Assembly: GCF_018448905.1 (NCBI RefSeq)
Contig: NZ_RCWA01000011.1
Span: 62,001 to 126,000, forward strand
DNA: 64,000 bases
Reading direction: 5' to 3'
From: Photorhabdus heterorhabditis
GTDB taxonomy: Bacteria > Pseudomonadota > Gammaproteobacteria > Enterobacterales > Enterobacteriaceae
Made by a program: the position numbers and the translations under genes. A model generated the notes under the pieces. That model saw nothing but the letters and a program-made list of their open reading frames with translations, did no database searches and was not told the DNA's origin. Below are positions 9,295 to 19,008 of this stretch, piece after piece; the first letter of the stretch is position 1, and each line of letters starts with the position of its first letter.

Positions 9295-9311
9295 ACAAAT
9301 CAGACCAGTGG
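9295..9311 (-). promoter_or_regulatory. Predicted FadR operator of fadL
   Basis: On the minus strand this reads CCACTGGTCTGATTTGT, a close match to the FadR pattern CTGGTCnGAnnTGTT, about 90 bp before the fadL start. A weaker GGTCTGACAT half-match lies at 9321-9330. The site is inferred from its sequence and from the known FadR control of fadL. Confidence 0.65.
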
Positions 9312-9563
9312 TGAAGTATAGGTCTGACATCTGTTGGTGTTGCAAGAGTGTTTTTAAAATATGTCCAAATTGATATCAAAAACGCGACTCAGTTAACAAA
9401 AAAATGATTTTAGGTATTAATAAAAACGTTTGGAAATAAATTTTTGAAATCAGATTTCAATAGGATAAATATACTTATAAAGAGTAAGTGCTTAGTTTTC
9501 CTATGATGAGAGGAGTAAAATATTAAGATGAGTGATTAATATTTGGAGAATGGAGTATGACGA

Positions 9564-9845
9564 ATGAAATGTAGTGCAGAAGAGACGGTTGCTTGCTGCT
9601 GCGTAGATGTAGGTACGGTGATAGATAATACTGACTGCATCGTGTCTTACCAACATGTTTTTGCTGATAAGCAGGAAGTAGAAACAATGCTTAACACTTT
9701 GATTAAAAAAGCAAAGTCTATTGAATCAGAACCTTGTGTTATTAATCATAAAATTGAGCCAGTTGATAAGGGGATTCAACTAATTACTGATTTCGTTTTC
9801 TGTTGCCAGGCAGAAGCGCTGATTTTCCAGTTGGGATTGCGTTAA
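9564..9845 (+). CDS. yfcZ: YfcZ/YiiS family protein
   Basis: 93-residue cytoplasmic protein of the DUF406 (YfcZ/YiiS) family. Its function is not established. It matches E. coli YfcZ along its length: KCSAEET, a CCC cluster at residues 11-13, SYQHVFADKQE, VESEPC-like SIESEPC and the C-terminus EALIFQLGLR. The start at 9564 follows GGAG at 9552-9555. It lies between fadL and fadI, as in E. coli. Confidence 0.93.
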   Translation: MKCSAEETVACCCVDVGTVIDNTDCIVSYQHVFADKQEVETMLNTLIKKAKSIESEPCVINHKIEPVDKGIQLITDFVFCCQAEALIFQLGLR

Positions 9846-10055
9846 TCCAAGGGCTGGCTTTCTCCGCTGTCTTAAGTAGATAGTGGAGGTATTTCACTGA
9901 GTCCCTCCTTCTCGTTATTTATTTTTTTACTGTTTGCGAACATGCTCGAAGAGGCATTGAGATCATTTAGACATTAAATAAATTAAAGTTGCGCTTGCTC
10001 TCATTTTTAATTTATTCAGGTTTGCTATTTATAGACATTACGCTAACAATGATCT

Positions 10056-10073
10056 ATCAGGTCAGACCTGTCT
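10056..10073 (+). promoter_or_regulatory. Predicted FadR operator of fadIJ
   Basis: ATCAGGTCAGACCTGTCT is a nearly symmetric match to the FadR site, about 190 bp before fadI. An ERIC element lies between this site and the gene, so the mRNA leader probably contains the repeat. Confidence 0.65.
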
Positions 10074-10108
10074 AGGTTGGTTAAAAAATTTTTTCAGTTA
10101 TTTGATGT

Positions 10109-10233
10109 ATACCCAATAGATTTCAAATTGCAGCGCGGCGGCAAATGAATGCATCCCCAGGAGCATAGATAACGATGTGACTGGGGTAAGTGAAAGCAGC
10201 CAACAAAGCAGTAATTTGAAGGATGAAGGGTAT
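10109..10233 (+). repeat. ERIC repeat, subfamily B
   Basis: Type B copy, TATACCCAATAGATTTCAAA to AAGGGTAT, ending 28 nt before the fadI start codon. Confidence 0.92.
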
Positions 10234-10261
10234 GGTTAATAATAATCTTTCAGGAGCCGTT

Positions 10262-11572
10262 ATGAGTCGTCCTTTAACAAAAGTGACACAGCAAGGTGAT
10301 CGTATCGCAATTGTCAGCGGGCTACGCATTCCATTTGCTAAACAGGCAACATCGTATCACGGCATACCGGCTGTGGATTTGGGTAAATCAGTGGTCAATG
10401 AACTGGTAACCAGAAGTGGTTTACTCCCTGAAAAGATTGACCAACTGGTGTTTGGACAAGTAGTACAAATGCCTGAAGCGCCAAATATTGCGCGTGAAAT
10501 CGTTCTTGGTACTGGGTTAAGTGTGAATACAGATGCTTACAGCGTATCTCGTGCGTGTGCGACCAGTTTTCAGGCGATTGCTAATGTGGCGGAAAGCATT
10601 ATGGCAGGTACGGTGAATATCGGGATTGCGGGTGGTGCGGATTCGTCTTCTGTATTACCGATTGGTGTAACTAAATCTCTGGCCCGTACTCTTGTTGATA
10701 TGAATAAAGCGAAAACTTTGCCGCAGCGTTTTAAATTACTTAGCCGCCTCAAATTTCGTGATTTATTGCCCGTATCTCCGGCAGTAGCAGAATATTCGAC
10801 AGGTCTGCGTATGGGAGATACCGCAGAACAAATGGCGAAAACCTACCGTATCAGTCGGGAAGATCAGGATGCGTTGGCACACCGTTCCCACATTCTTGCA
10901 GCAAAAGCTTGGGAACAGGGTTTGTTGGCTGATGAAGTCATGACGGCCCATTTCCCTCCATATTGTGAAGCATTGCTTGAAGATAATAATATTCGTAAAA
11001 ATTCCGTATTAACTTCTTATGCGAAGTTGCGCCCGGCATTTGACCGCAAGTATGGCACTGTTACCGCGGCAAATAGTACACCGCTGACAGATGGCGCAGC
11101 AGCAGTCATTTTGATGCGTGAGTCTGTGGCTAAAGAGTTGGGAATAAAACCGCTTGGTTACCTGCGTAGCTATGCGTTCTCAGCTATTGATGTCTGGCAA
11201 GATATGCTATTGGGGCCATCGTATGCGACACCGATAGCGCTCGATCGTGCCGGTATTACACTAAAAGATCTAACTTTAATTGATATGCATGAAGCTTTTG
11301 CTGCTCAGACATTGGCAAACTTGAAAATGTTTGCCAGTGATGAATTTGCCCGTAATAAGTTAGGGCGCGCTCAAGCAATTGGTGAAGTTGATATGGATAA
11401 ATTTAATGTCTTGGGTGGTTCAATTGCTTATGGGCACCCGTTCGCAGCAACAGGAGCTCGCATGGTGACGCAGGTATTGAATGAGTTGCGGCGCCGTGGT
11501 GGGGGGCTTGGGTTGACAACTGCTTGTGCTGCTGGTGGGCTGGGCACAGCTATGGTATTGGAGGTGGAATAA
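10262..11572 (+). CDS. fadI: 3-ketoacyl-CoA thiolase FadI
   Basis: Thiolase subunit of the anaerobic-type beta-oxidation complex; cleaves 3-ketoacyl-CoA with CoA to acetyl-CoA and a shortened acyl-CoA. It has 436 residues, the same as E. coli FadI. The nucleophile is Cys99 in SRACATSFQ; the [23 protein letters not shown] and C-terminal CAAGGLG motifs hold the other catalytic residues. The start at 10262 follows AGGAG at 10251-10255. The stop overlaps the fadJ start (TAATG), so the two are translationally coupled. A FadR-like site and an ERIC element lie upstream. Confidence 0.97.
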   Translation: MSRPLTKVTQQGDRIAIVSGLRIPFAKQATSYHGIPAVDLGKSVVNELVTRSGLLPEKIDQLVFGQVVQMPEAPNIAREIVLGTGLSVNTDAYSVSRACATSFQAIANVAESIMAGTVNIGIAGGADSSSVLPIGVTKSLARTLVDMNKAKTLPQRFKLLSRLKFRDLLPVSPAVAEYSTGLRMGDTAEQMAKTYRISREDQDALAHRSHILAAKAWEQGLLADEVMTAHFPPYCEALLEDNNIRKNSVLTSYAKLRPAFDRKYGTVTAANSTPLTDGAAAVILMRESVAKELGIKPLGYLRSYAFSAIDVWQDMLLGPSYATPIALDRAGITLKDLTLIDMHEAFAAQTLANLKMFASDEFARNKLGRAQAIGEVDMDKFNVLGGSIAYGHPFAATGARMVTQVLNELRRRGGGLGLTTACAAGGLGTAMVLEVE

Positions 11573-13755
11573 TGACTCAGTCTCAGCATGATGCTGCAAC
11601 CATCACTACGGATACAAAACAGGCGGCTTCTGTTTTCAATTTTGATGTCAGGTCGGATAAAATCGGTGTTATCACTATTGATGTGACCGGAGAAAAAGTA
11701 AATACGCTGAAAGCAGAATTTGTTGATCAATTTCTGAATGTTTTCAAACAAGCTCAGCAGTCTTCTGGCCTTAAAGGATTAATATTGATTTCCGGTAAAC
11801 CGGATACTTTTATTGCCGGTGCTGACATTTCCATGATTGCCGGGTGTAAAACCAAAGAAGAAGCACAAGATCTGGCTGAAAAGGGTCAGAAATTATTTTC
11901 TCAAATAGCCAATTATCCTTTGCCTGTTGTAGCGGCAATTCATGGTGCTTGTTTGGGGGGCGGTTTGGAATTGGCGCTGGCGTGTCATTGGCGTATATGT
12001 TCACTGGATGATAAAACCCGTCTTGGATTACCTGAAGTTCAGCTTGGGTTATTACCTGGTTCAGGTGGTACTCAGCGATTACCGAGACTTATTGGTGTCA
12101 GCTCGGCGCTGGATATGATTCTGACAGGTAGGCAATTAAGAGCGAAACAGGCATTACGACTGGGAGTCGTGGATGATGCTGTGCCATTAGATATTTTGCT
12201 GGAAGTTGCTGTTGAAAAAATCAAAAAAGGCATTCCTGTGCGTAAGTCTTTACCGTGGCAACAGCGGTTATTGGTAGGGCCTGTAGGAAGATACTTTTTG
12301 TTTAATATCGTTCGTAAAAAAACACTGGCGAAAACTCGTGGGCACTATCCTGCACCTGAACGAATTATTGAGGTTGTCAAAGAAGGTCTTGAAAAAGGCA
12401 TGAACCAAGGTTTACGGGCCGAAGCTATGGCATTTGGTGAACTAGCAATGACACGGGAATCAGCTGCTTTACGCAATCTGTTTTTTGCTGCGACGTCATT
12501 AAAAAATGAGACAGGGTCATCAGAGAAACCAGCGAAAATCAAACGTGTTGGCGTATTAGGTGGTGGTTTGATGGGAGGGGGAATTGCGAATGTAACTGCT
12601 ACCCGAGGCAAATTACCCGCGCGCATCAAAGATATTAATGAAAAGGGTATTAGTCAGGCACTGAAGTACACTTGGGATTTGTTGTCCAAACGAGTGAAGC
12701 AAACGCGATTACGTCCGATAGAACGAGCTAAGCAAATGATGCTTATTTCAGGAGCGACGGATTATCGTGGTTTCGAACAGGTGGATATTGTTGTTGAGGC
12801 GGTATTTGAAGATTTATCACTGAAACAACAGATGGTGGCAGAAATTGAAGCGAATGCCAGACCAGAAACGGTATTTGCATCTAATACATCTTCGCTTCCT
12901 ATCCATCAAATTGCTGAAAAAGCTCAACGACCAGAGCAGGTTATTGGTCTGCATTATTTCAGCCCGGTAGATAAAATGCCTCTGGTGGAAGTTATTCCGC
13001 ATCAAGGAACCAGTGAGAAAACGATTGCTACAGCAGTTGCTTTGGCTAAGAAGCAGGGTAAAACCGCTATTGTGGTAGGTGATAAAGCCGGATTTTATGT
13101 AAACCGTATCCTTGTTCCTTATATCAGTGAGGCATCAAATTGTCTGGTAGCAGGAGAGCCAATTGATCATATAGATAAGGCACTGGTTAATTTTGGTTTT
13201 CCAGTAGGGCCAATTAATTTATTAGATGAAGTGGGAATTGATGTTGGTACCAAAATTATGCCGATTTTGGTAGAGCAATTAGGGGCACGCTTTGCGGCAC
13301 CTGAATCTCTTAATGCTGTACTGAAAGATGGTCGCAAAGGTAGGAAAAATGGTCGTGGTTTCTATTTATATACATCAGAATCCAGAAAATTTTGGCGGAT
13401 GGGTAAGAAAGGTAAAAAAGTTGATAGCTCAGTTTATACCTTGATGAATATAAAGCCTGAATCTCGTATGCTTTCTTCAGAAATTGCTCAGCGTTGTGTG
13501 ATGCTAATGCTTAATGAAGCCGTTCGTTGTTTGGATGAAGGGATTATCAGAAGTCCGCGTGATGGCGATATTGGCGCGGTATTTGGTATAGGTTTTCCAC
13601 CATTCTTTGGTGGCCCCTTCCGCTATATTGATAGCCTTGGTTGTGCCAGAGTGGTGGAAATTCTACGTAGGTTGGAGAGTCAGTTTGGAGATAGATTCAC
13701 ACCTTGTGAGCGTTTGGTGAAAATGGCTGAACAGAATAAAAATTTCTATCCATAG
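11572..13755 (+). CDS. fadJ: Fatty acid oxidation complex alpha subunit FadJ
   Basis: Multifunctional enzyme with an N-terminal enoyl-CoA hydratase/isomerase half and a C-terminal L-3-hydroxyacyl-CoA dehydrogenase half; partners with FadI. It has 727 residues (E. coli about 714). Crotonase motifs [10 protein letters not shown] and [17 protein letters not shown] are in the first 150 residues. The NAD-binding [13 protein letters not shown] is near residue 330, followed by [24 protein letters not shown] and the C-terminal [11 protein letters not shown]-like segment. GGAGGTGGA just upstream supports the start. It ends the operon at a strong hairpin. Confidence 0.96.
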   Translation: MTQSQHDAATITTDTKQAASVFNFDVRSDKIGVITIDVTGEKVNTLKAEFVDQFLNVFKQAQQSSGLKGLILISGKPDTFIAGADISMIAGCKTKEEAQDLAEKGQKLFSQIANYPLPVVAAIHGACLGGGLELALACHWRICSLDDKTRLGLPEVQLGLLPGSGGTQRLPRLIGVSSALDMILTGRQLRAKQALRLGVVDDAVPLDILLEVAVEKIKKGIPVRKSLPWQQRLLVGPVGRYFLFNIVRKKTLAKTRGHYPAPERIIEVVKEGLEKGMNQGLRAEAMAFGELAMTRESAALRNLFFAATSLKNETGSSEKPAKIKRVGVLGGGLMGGGIANVTATRGKLPARIKDINEKGISQALKYTWDLLSKRVKQTRLRPIERAKQMMLISGATDYRGFEQVDIVVEAVFEDLSLKQQMVAEIEANARPETVFASNTSSLPIHQIAEKAQRPEQVIGLHYFSPVDKMPLVEVIPHQGTSEKTIATAVALAKKQGKTAIVVGDKAGFYVNRILVPYISEASNCLVAGEPIDHIDKALVNFGFPVGPINLLDEVGIDVGTKIMPILVEQLGARFAAPESLNAVLKDGRKGRKNGRGFYLYTSESRKFWRMGKKGKKVDSSVYTLMNIKPESRMLSSEIAQRCVMLMLNEAVRCLDEGIIRSPRDGDIGAVFGIGFPPFFGGPFRYIDSLGCARVVEILRRLESQFGDRFTPCERLVKMAEQNKNFYP

Positions 13756-13783
13756 TGATCTACATTGTATTTGTGAAGAAATT

Positions 13784-13814
13784 GATGCCGATACCTTGTT
13801 GGGGTATCGGCATC
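13784..13814 (+). terminator. fadIJ terminator
   Basis: 12-bp stem GATGCCGATACC (13784-13795) with GGTATCGGCATC (13803-13814), followed by ATCTTT. From here to sixA there is no gene; the second half of the spacer is an ERIC element. Confidence 0.75.
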
Positions 13815-14062
13815 ATCTTTAGGATTTTTGAATAAAAAAATCCTTTTTGAATTTAAGCAATATCAACTGAAATTGTTGCTTAATTATTTTTATCTTTGTT
13901 TTAGCAAGTAACACCGGCTGATTGTGACAATTCGGCTCAAGGCGGGAAGCAGTTACAGCAGAATGCCCGTTCACCATAGACTGAAATGTTTTTGTGATAA
14001 CAAATTTTGTTGTATAACTCAGGTTGCGATTACTGATATTTATTATTAGCAGAATAACTATA

Positions 14063-14189
14063 TATACCCAATAGATTTCAATTTGCAGCGCGGCGGTAAA
14101 TGAACGCATCCCCAGGAGCATAGATAACGATGTGACTGGGGTAAGTGAAAGCAGCCAACAAAGCAGCAACTTGAAGGATGAAGGGTATA
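14063..14189 (+). repeat. ERIC repeat, subfamily B
   Basis: Type B copy from TATACCCAATAGATTTCAAT to AAGGGTATA. It ends 21 nt before the sixA start codon. Confidence 0.92.
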
Positions 14190-14210
14190 AACTCATTCAT
14201 ACGGTGGATT

Positions 14211-14693
14211 ATGCAAGTTTTTATTATGCGTCATGGTGAAGCAGCTTTAGATGCAATCAGCGATTCAGCCCGACAACTCACTCCTCGTGGTTGTAATGAA
14301 TCACAAGAAATGGCTCATTGGTTGGCACAGAAAGAGCCTAAGATTGATCTGGTATTAGTGAGTCCTTATATCCGTGCTGAACAGACGTTACAGGTTGTTC
14401 GTAAATCTTTATCATTACCGGTTGGTGAAGAAGTGTTGCCTGGGTTATCGCCATCAGGTGATGCTGCTATGGTCAGTAGTTATCTACAGGTTATTGCTGA
14501 ACAAGGGCATAATGCTGTTTTGGTTGTCTCTCATTTACCGTTAGTTGGTTATTTGGTTGCTGAGCTCTGCCCAGCAGAGACCCCGCCGATGTTCGCAACA
14601 TCTGCAATTACATGTGTGGATTTAAACAGCCAGACGGGTAAAGGCACACTTGTCTGGCAGGTTAGCCCATCACAATTAGCAGCAAGGGCCTGA
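14211..14693 (+). CDS. sixA: Phosphohistidine phosphatase SixA
   Basis: Cytoplasmic histidine phosphatase; E. coli SixA dephosphorylates phosphohistidine, with targets including ArcB and the nitrogen phosphotransferase protein NPr. 160 residues, family length 161. The RHG motif is at residues 7-9 (FIMRHGEAALDA), with the second catalytic histidine in SHLPLVGYLVAELCP. The start at 14211 gives the conserved MQVFIMRHG; an upstream in-frame ATG at 14178 lies inside the ERIC repeat. It lies between fadJ and smrB, as in E. coli. Confidence 0.95.
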   Translation: MQVFIMRHGEAALDAISDSARQLTPRGCNESQEMAHWLAQKEPKIDLVLVSPYIRAEQTLQVVRKSLSLPVGEEVLPGLSPSGDAAMVSSYLQVIAEQGHNAVLVVSHLPLVGYLVAELCPAETPPMFATSAITCVDLNSQTGKGTLVWQVSPSQLAARA

Positions 14694-14697
14694 TAAT

Positions 14698-15243
14698 TCA
14701 GCGACGTATAGGTTCATCGAGTTCGACAAGTATTAATAATGCGGCGTTACCTCCCCATTCCTTGGGTGCTTGATGGAAGGCCATAATATCTGGGTGTTGG
14801 GCTAGCCACAGTGGAGTTTGTTGTTTGAGAATGTGTTTCCCATGACCGTGCATGACGCAGGCACAATAGACATGTTCACGGCGGCAAGCAGCGATTAGTG
14901 CACCAATTTCCTGTTTGGCTTGCATTTGAGTTAACCCGTGTAAATCAAGAAACAGTTCTGGCGAATAATCACCTCGGCGTAGTTTTTTTAGTTCATAATG
15001 GCTTACATTTTCCCGTATGTAACGGGTAGGGCCTTCTGTATTGAGATTGGGCTGGAATTCATCAGAAAAATAGTAACTGGCATCAATTTGCTCTTGCTGT
15101 ACTCGCTCAGGGGCAATATGGCTGGCTTTTTTTCTTATGGGAGGATGTAAGACAGTATCTTGGTTCATGCGTTTGATACCTGCTACCGACTCTTTAAACA
15201 AGTTAATCTCTTCCTCATTCAGGGAATGTTTATTTTTCATCAT
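14698..15243 (-). CDS. smrB: Ribosome-rescue endonuclease SmrB
   Basis: Smr-domain nuclease; E. coli SmrB cleaves mRNA at collided ribosomes. 181 residues, close to 183 in E. coli. The Smr domain occupies the C-terminal half: [20 protein letters not shown] and the [13 protein letters not shown] motif. The N-terminal part has the family [12 protein letters not shown] segment. It begins MMKNKH, so the start may be 15243 or 15240. It converges on sixA with a 4-nt gap. In E. coli its divergent neighbour is prmB; here the hut cluster lies between them. Confidence 0.95.
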   Translation of the reverse strand: MMKNKHSLNEEEINLFKESVAGIKRMNQDTVLHPPIRKKASHIAPERVQQEQIDASYYFSDEFQPNLNTEGPTRYIRENVSHYELKKLRRGDYSPELFLDLHGLTQMQAKQEIGALIAACRREHVYCACVMHGHGKHILKQQTPLWLAQHPDIMAFHQAPKEWGGNAALLILVELDEPIRR

Positions 15244-15420
15244 TGCTCAATTAATCAAACTATTTTGTGACAAGTGTACGGTATCTTTTTAACTGTTTAA
15301 CCTGATTATGTCTAATAGAACCTAGTTTTGCCTGATTTATTGACTGAAAATGCGGAGTAAGAAGCTATGTTCAGGTAGTCAACGAAATAATTTGACAATT
15401 ACTGCTGGTTAGAAAATAAA

Positions 15421-15430
15421 TGTATATACA
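15421..15430. promoter_or_regulatory. Predicted HutC operator of hutIG
   Basis: Palindrome TGTATATACA within the 15-nt string ATGTATATACAACTA, which recurs exactly in front of hutU. HutC operators of other bacteria have a TGTA...TACA core. Located about 50 bp before hutI. Confidence 0.65.
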
Positions 15431-15477
15431 ACTAATGGACTGAGCTATCAGATACAGACAAATACAGGATTCTAACC

Positions 15478-16716
15478 ATGGCAATAGAACTGCGTGATAC
15501 TGATGTCGTTTGGCGTAACGCAAGACTGGCAACAATGGACCCTTCTATCAATGCAGCTTACGGATTATTAAAAGAACATGATCTTCTGGTACGTGATGAC
15601 AAAATTTTAGCTATTTTGCCCACAGCAACATTACAGACGGGTAGCTGTCAGGTAATTGATGTCCAACAACGCCTGATTACCCCCGGTTTAATCGATTGTC
15701 ACACTCATTTAGTTTTTGGTGGTAACCGGGCTTATGAATGGGAGCAGCGTTTAAATGGTATGTCCTATGCTGAACTCAGTGCGCAGGGAGGGGGTATCAA
15801 TGCGACAGTTTCAGCAACCCGAACCAGTTCTCTTGAACAACTTGGACACTCTGCCCAGCAGCGTTTGGCTGCATTTATGGCTGAAGGCGTAACCACTATT
15901 GAGATTAAATCGGGTTATGGATTAGATCTGGAAAATGAAGAAAAATTGCTACAGGTTGCACAAAACCTGGAGAAATATAATCCGATAGAAATCAGTGCGA
16001 CATTGCTCGCTGCTCATACTTGCCCGCCTGAATATAAACACAGTCCTGATGCCTATATAGATCTGATTTGTGAAATTATCCTGCCGCAACTCTGGCGAAA
16101 AAAGTTGTTTGACGCAGTAGACGTTTTTTGTGAAAGCGTAGGGTTTAATTTGGAGCAAACCGAGCGGCTTTTTCAGGAAGCGCAGCGCTGGGGCATTCCA
16201 GTAAAAGGACACGTGGAGCAATTGTCCAATTTGGGAGGGAGTGAGCTGGTCGCTCGTTATCACGGTCTTTCAGTTGATCATATTGAATATCTGGATCAGA
16301 CAGGAGTGGAAGCTCTCAGCCACAGTGGTACGGTTGCTGTTTTGCTTCCCGGTGCTTTCTATTTTTTGCAGGAAACGCAGCGCCCGCCTGTCGATTTATT
16401 ACGACAATTTAATGTACCAATAGCTGTATCTACGGATTTTAATCCTGGAACCAGCCCATTTGCCTCTCTGCGTATGGTGATGAATATGGCTTGTGTACAA
16501 TTTGGGCTGACTCCTGAAGAGGTATGGTTAGGTGTTACTCGACATGCTGCTCGTGCATTGGGTAGAGGAAATAGTCACGGACAGCTCCGCGCGGGTGCTT
16601 ATGCTGATTTTGTTGTTTGGGATGTGGAAAATCCTGTCGATATTTTCTATGAGTTAGGTCATAACCCGCTGAATACCAGGGTATTTCGTGGTGCTATTAC
16701 TCATTCCAATATATAG
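15478..16716 (+). CDS. hutI: Imidazolonepropionase HutI
   Basis: Third enzyme of histidine breakdown; hydrolyses 4-imidazolone-5-propionate to N-formimino-L-glutamate in the cytoplasm. 412 residues, usual for the family. It is an amidohydrolase-fold metal enzyme: the metal-binding [10 protein letters not shown] is near residue 73, followed by [33 protein letters not shown] and the aspartate in [10 protein letters not shown]. The start is after AGGATT. hutG follows 17 bp downstream, so the two form an operon that ends at a hairpin after hutG. Confidence 0.97.
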   Translation: MAIELRDTDVVWRNARLATMDPSINAAYGLLKEHDLLVRDDKILAILPTATLQTGSCQVIDVQQRLITPGLIDCHTHLVFGGNRAYEWEQRLNGMSYAELSAQGGGINATVSATRTSSLEQLGHSAQQRLAAFMAEGVTTIEIKSGYGLDLENEEKLLQVAQNLEKYNPIEISATLLAAHTCPPEYKHSPDAYIDLICEIILPQLWRKKLFDAVDVFCESVGFNLEQTERLFQEAQRWGIPVKGHVEQLSNLGGSELVARYHGLSVDHIEYLDQTGVEALSHSGTVAVLLPGAFYFLQETQRPPVDLLRQFNVPIAVSTDFNPGTSPFASLRMVMNMACVQFGLTPEEVWLGVTRHAARALGRGNSHGQLRAGAYADFVVWDVENPVDIFYELGHNPLNTRVFRGAITHSNI

Positions 16717-16733
16717 CAGATAAGGAGCAGTAA

Positions 16734-17690
16734 ATGAATTTATGGCATGCTACTTCGCCTACTATTTGGCAAGGGCGAAATGATTTGGCAGAAGCGGATA
16801 ATGCACTGCGGATTTTTCAAACGATCAAACAATCTCCCTATTTTACACCGGAAGAATTTTCTCACCATATTGCACTACTGGGGTTTGAATGTGATGAAGG
16901 TGTAAAACGCAATCAGGGTAGGCCGGGGGCCAATCAAGGCCCTGATTATTTGCGGCAGTCATTGGCAAATATGGCCAGTCATAAAGGGCATGACAGATTG
17001 GTGGACTTGGGGAGCATTCGTGCGAATCCTAATCAATTGAGTGAAGCACAACAAGCCTTGGCTGATGCAATTATTCAATGTCAACATCAGCATGTGCGCA
17101 CTCTGGTGCTGGGTGGTGGACATGAAACAGCTTTTGCTCATGGCGTCGGAATTTATGATGCTTTTCCACATCAACGTGTTGGTATTATTAACTTTGATGC
17201 TCATCTCGATTTACGGCGGTCGTCGCAACCTACTTCCGGTACGCCATTTCGTCAGCTCGCCGAGTATTGTCAGCAACACCACCGACCGTTTCACTATACT
17301 TGCATTGGCGCCAGTTTGGCATCTAATACCCAAGCATTGGTGGATGAAGCAAGCCACTTGAATGTTAAGATCATCTGGGATAATCAGTGTCGTGAAACCG
17401 AACTGGACAAAGTACAACAGCAAATACAAGATACGCTTCAGCAAGTTGATTTGATTTACATGACGATTGATCTGGATGTATTACCTGCTTATCAGATGCC
17501 TGCGGTTTCTGCTCCGGCAGCACTGGGGTTACCATTGGAGCGCCTTCTACAATTGATTCAGCCAATCTGTCAGAGTGGGAAATTACAGGCGGCTGATCTG
17601 GTTGAACTCAATCCAATATTTGATATTCAAGGGGTAGGTGGGAAAGCAGCAGCACGTCTTGCCTGGCAATTAGTGCATTGGTGGTATTGA
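16734..17690 (+). CDS. hutG: Formimidoylglutamase HutG
   Basis: Arginase-family enzyme that hydrolyses N-formimino-L-glutamate to glutamate and formamide, the last step of the short hut pathway. 318 residues. The binuclear manganese motifs are present: GGGHETAFAHG, NFDAHLDLR and MTIDLDVLPAYQMP. A ribosome binding site AAGGAG precedes the ATG. No hutF-type deiminase gene is in the cluster, consistent with the formamide-releasing route. Confidence 0.96.
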   Translation: MNLWHATSPTIWQGRNDLAEADNALRIFQTIKQSPYFTPEEFSHHIALLGFECDEGVKRNQGRPGANQGPDYLRQSLANMASHKGHDRLVDLGSIRANPNQLSEAQQALADAIIQCQHQHVRTLVLGGGHETAFAHGVGIYDAFPHQRVGIINFDAHLDLRRSSQPTSGTPFRQLAEYCQQHHRPFHYTCIGASLASNTQALVDEASHLNVKIIWDNQCRETELDKVQQQIQDTLQQVDLIYMTIDLDVLPAYQMPAVSAPAALGLPLERLLQLIQPICQSGKLQAADLVELNPIFDIQGVGGKAAARLAWQLVHWWY

Positions 17691-17696
17691 TTGTCT

Positions 17697-17728
17697 AAAA
17701 TAACAGTACTATTGTGCTGTTATTTTTT
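17697..17728 (+). terminator. hutIG terminator
   Basis: 10-bp stem AAAATAACAG (17697-17706) with CTGTTATTTT (17717-17726), ending in a run of T. Confidence 0.75.
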
Positions 17729-17797
17729 GGTAAAGATAGCCTGATAAAATTAGTGTAATTAATCACTTAACATTTTTATAGCGACAAGGAATTTATT

Positions 17798-18529
17798 GTG
17801 ACGACACATTTATCAGGATCATTTGCCAAACCTGTACCTTTATATGCCAGAGTAAAACAATCCATCATCGAAAAAATCTATACCGGTGAATGGAAATCTA
17901 ATGATCGTGTTCCATCAGAAGCTGAGTTGGTTAAGCAATTTAACTGTAGCCGTATGACCGCTAACCGTGCGTTGCGTGAATTGACTGCTGAAGGGCTATT
18001 AGTACGGCTGCAAGGGATAGGATCTTTTGTCGCAGAGCCAAAAGGGCAATCCGCACTGTTCGAAATCCACAGTATTGCTGATGAGATCTCATCCCGTTCT
18101 CATCAGCACCGCTGTAAAATATTAAAGTTATCAGAACTGAACGCTAACGTAAAACAAGCTGCCGAATTGGATATTATCGCCGGTACGCCGATTTATCAGT
18201 CAGTTATTGTCCATTATGAAAACGATATTCCGGTTCAGATAGAAGATCGTTACGTCAATGCTCAAGCGGTTCCTGGCTATTTGCAGCAAGACTTCACTAA
18301 ACTGACTCCGCACGATTATTTGTCAATGATTGCACCGCTAACGGAAGGTGAACATATTGTAGAGGCTATTACTGGCGATCCCCGGTCCTGTAAATTGTTG
18401 CAGATTGAGTCGGGGGCTCCTTGTTTATTAATTAGTCGCCGAACTTGGTCAACTCATTACACCGTTTCCAGTGCCAGGCTGCTATTTCCTGGTAATCGCT
18501 ATAAATTGAAAGGACGTTTCAGTTCATAG
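17798..18529 (+). CDS. hutC: Histidine utilisation repressor HutC
   Basis: GntR-family repressor (HutC subfamily) that is released by urocanate. 243 residues. The N-terminal winged helix-turn-helix includes DRVPSEAELVKQFNCSRMTA and ANRALRELTAEGLLVRLQG; the C-terminal UTRA-type ligand domain starts near residue 90. GTG 17798 follows the purine stretch GACAAGGAA. It lies between the two catabolic units; the matching palindromes in front of hutI and hutU are its likely operators. Confidence 0.93.
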   Translation: MTTHLSGSFAKPVPLYARVKQSIIEKIYTGEWKSNDRVPSEAELVKQFNCSRMTANRALRELTAEGLLVRLQGIGSFVAEPKGQSALFEIHSIADEISSRSHQHRCKILKLSELNANVKQAAELDIIAGTPIYQSVIVHYENDIPVQIEDRYVNAQAVPGYLQQDFTKLTPHDYLSMIAPLTEGEHIVEAITGDPRSCKLLQIESGAPCLLISRRTWSTHYTVSSARLLFPGNRYKLKGRFSS

Positions 18530-18530
18530 C

Positions 18531-18657
18531 TATACCCGTTATCTTTCAAGTTGCCTCTTTGTTGGCTGCACTCACTCACCCCGGTCACATAGTTCGCTAT
18601 GCTCCCGGGGATTCGCTCCCTTGCCGTCGCGATCCATCTTGAAATCCATTGGGTATA
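18531..18657 (-). repeat. ERIC repeat, subfamily A
   Basis: Type A copy in reverse orientation, immediately after the hutC stop codon. Its palindrome could act on the 3' end of the hutC transcript. The remaining 350 bp before hutU are AT-rich and hold the regulatory sites listed next. Confidence 0.93.
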
Positions 18658-18805
18658 TAACCACATTCATATGATGACTTATGCCCTTAATTGTTTACAT
18701 GGAGCATCAGTTTGTGACGACTCAGAATTTGCCTGTGTACTGGTGACAAACCAAACAAAATCTTTCCTGCCTTAAATTATATTTTTGTAAAATTAATGTA
18801 AATAA

Positions 18806-18825
18806 TTTGTGATTATAAACACAAA
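18806..18825. promoter_or_regulatory. Possible CRP site upstream of hutU
   Basis: TTTGTGATTATAAACACAAA resembles the CRP consensus (TGTGA, six bases, TCACA) with one mismatch in the second half. hut operons of enterics are commonly activated by cAMP-CRP. Prediction from sequence only. Confidence 0.45.
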
Positions 18826-18953
18826 AATAAGAAAAATATTACTTTTTGATAATAAAAAAGAAATAATATTAACAAATTGATTTATAAGAAAATAATAACA
18901 ATAAACCCATAAATATATCATTTTAGCTAACAGTTTGGTCTATTGAATATACA

Positions 18954-18963
18954 TGTATATACA
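18954..18963. promoter_or_regulatory. Predicted HutC operator of hutUH
   Basis: Palindrome TGTATATACA with the same flank ATGTATATACAACTA as the hutI site, about 50 bp before hutU. Confidence 0.65.
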
Positions 18964-19008
18964 ACTATACATTTAACAAATATACAAAGACAAACAAGGA
19001 GCCAAACT

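Noticed and set aside
13819-14196. Minus-strand open frame of 125 codons between fadJ and sixA
   Set aside because: It runs through the fadIJ terminator and the ERIC repeat; similar peptides arise from other ERIC copies (for example 22283-22486), so they come from the repeat.
18943-19008. ATG start for hutU at 18943
   Set aside because: The extra residues lie over the predicted HutC operator and are not conserved; GTG 19009 has AAGGAG at a good distance.
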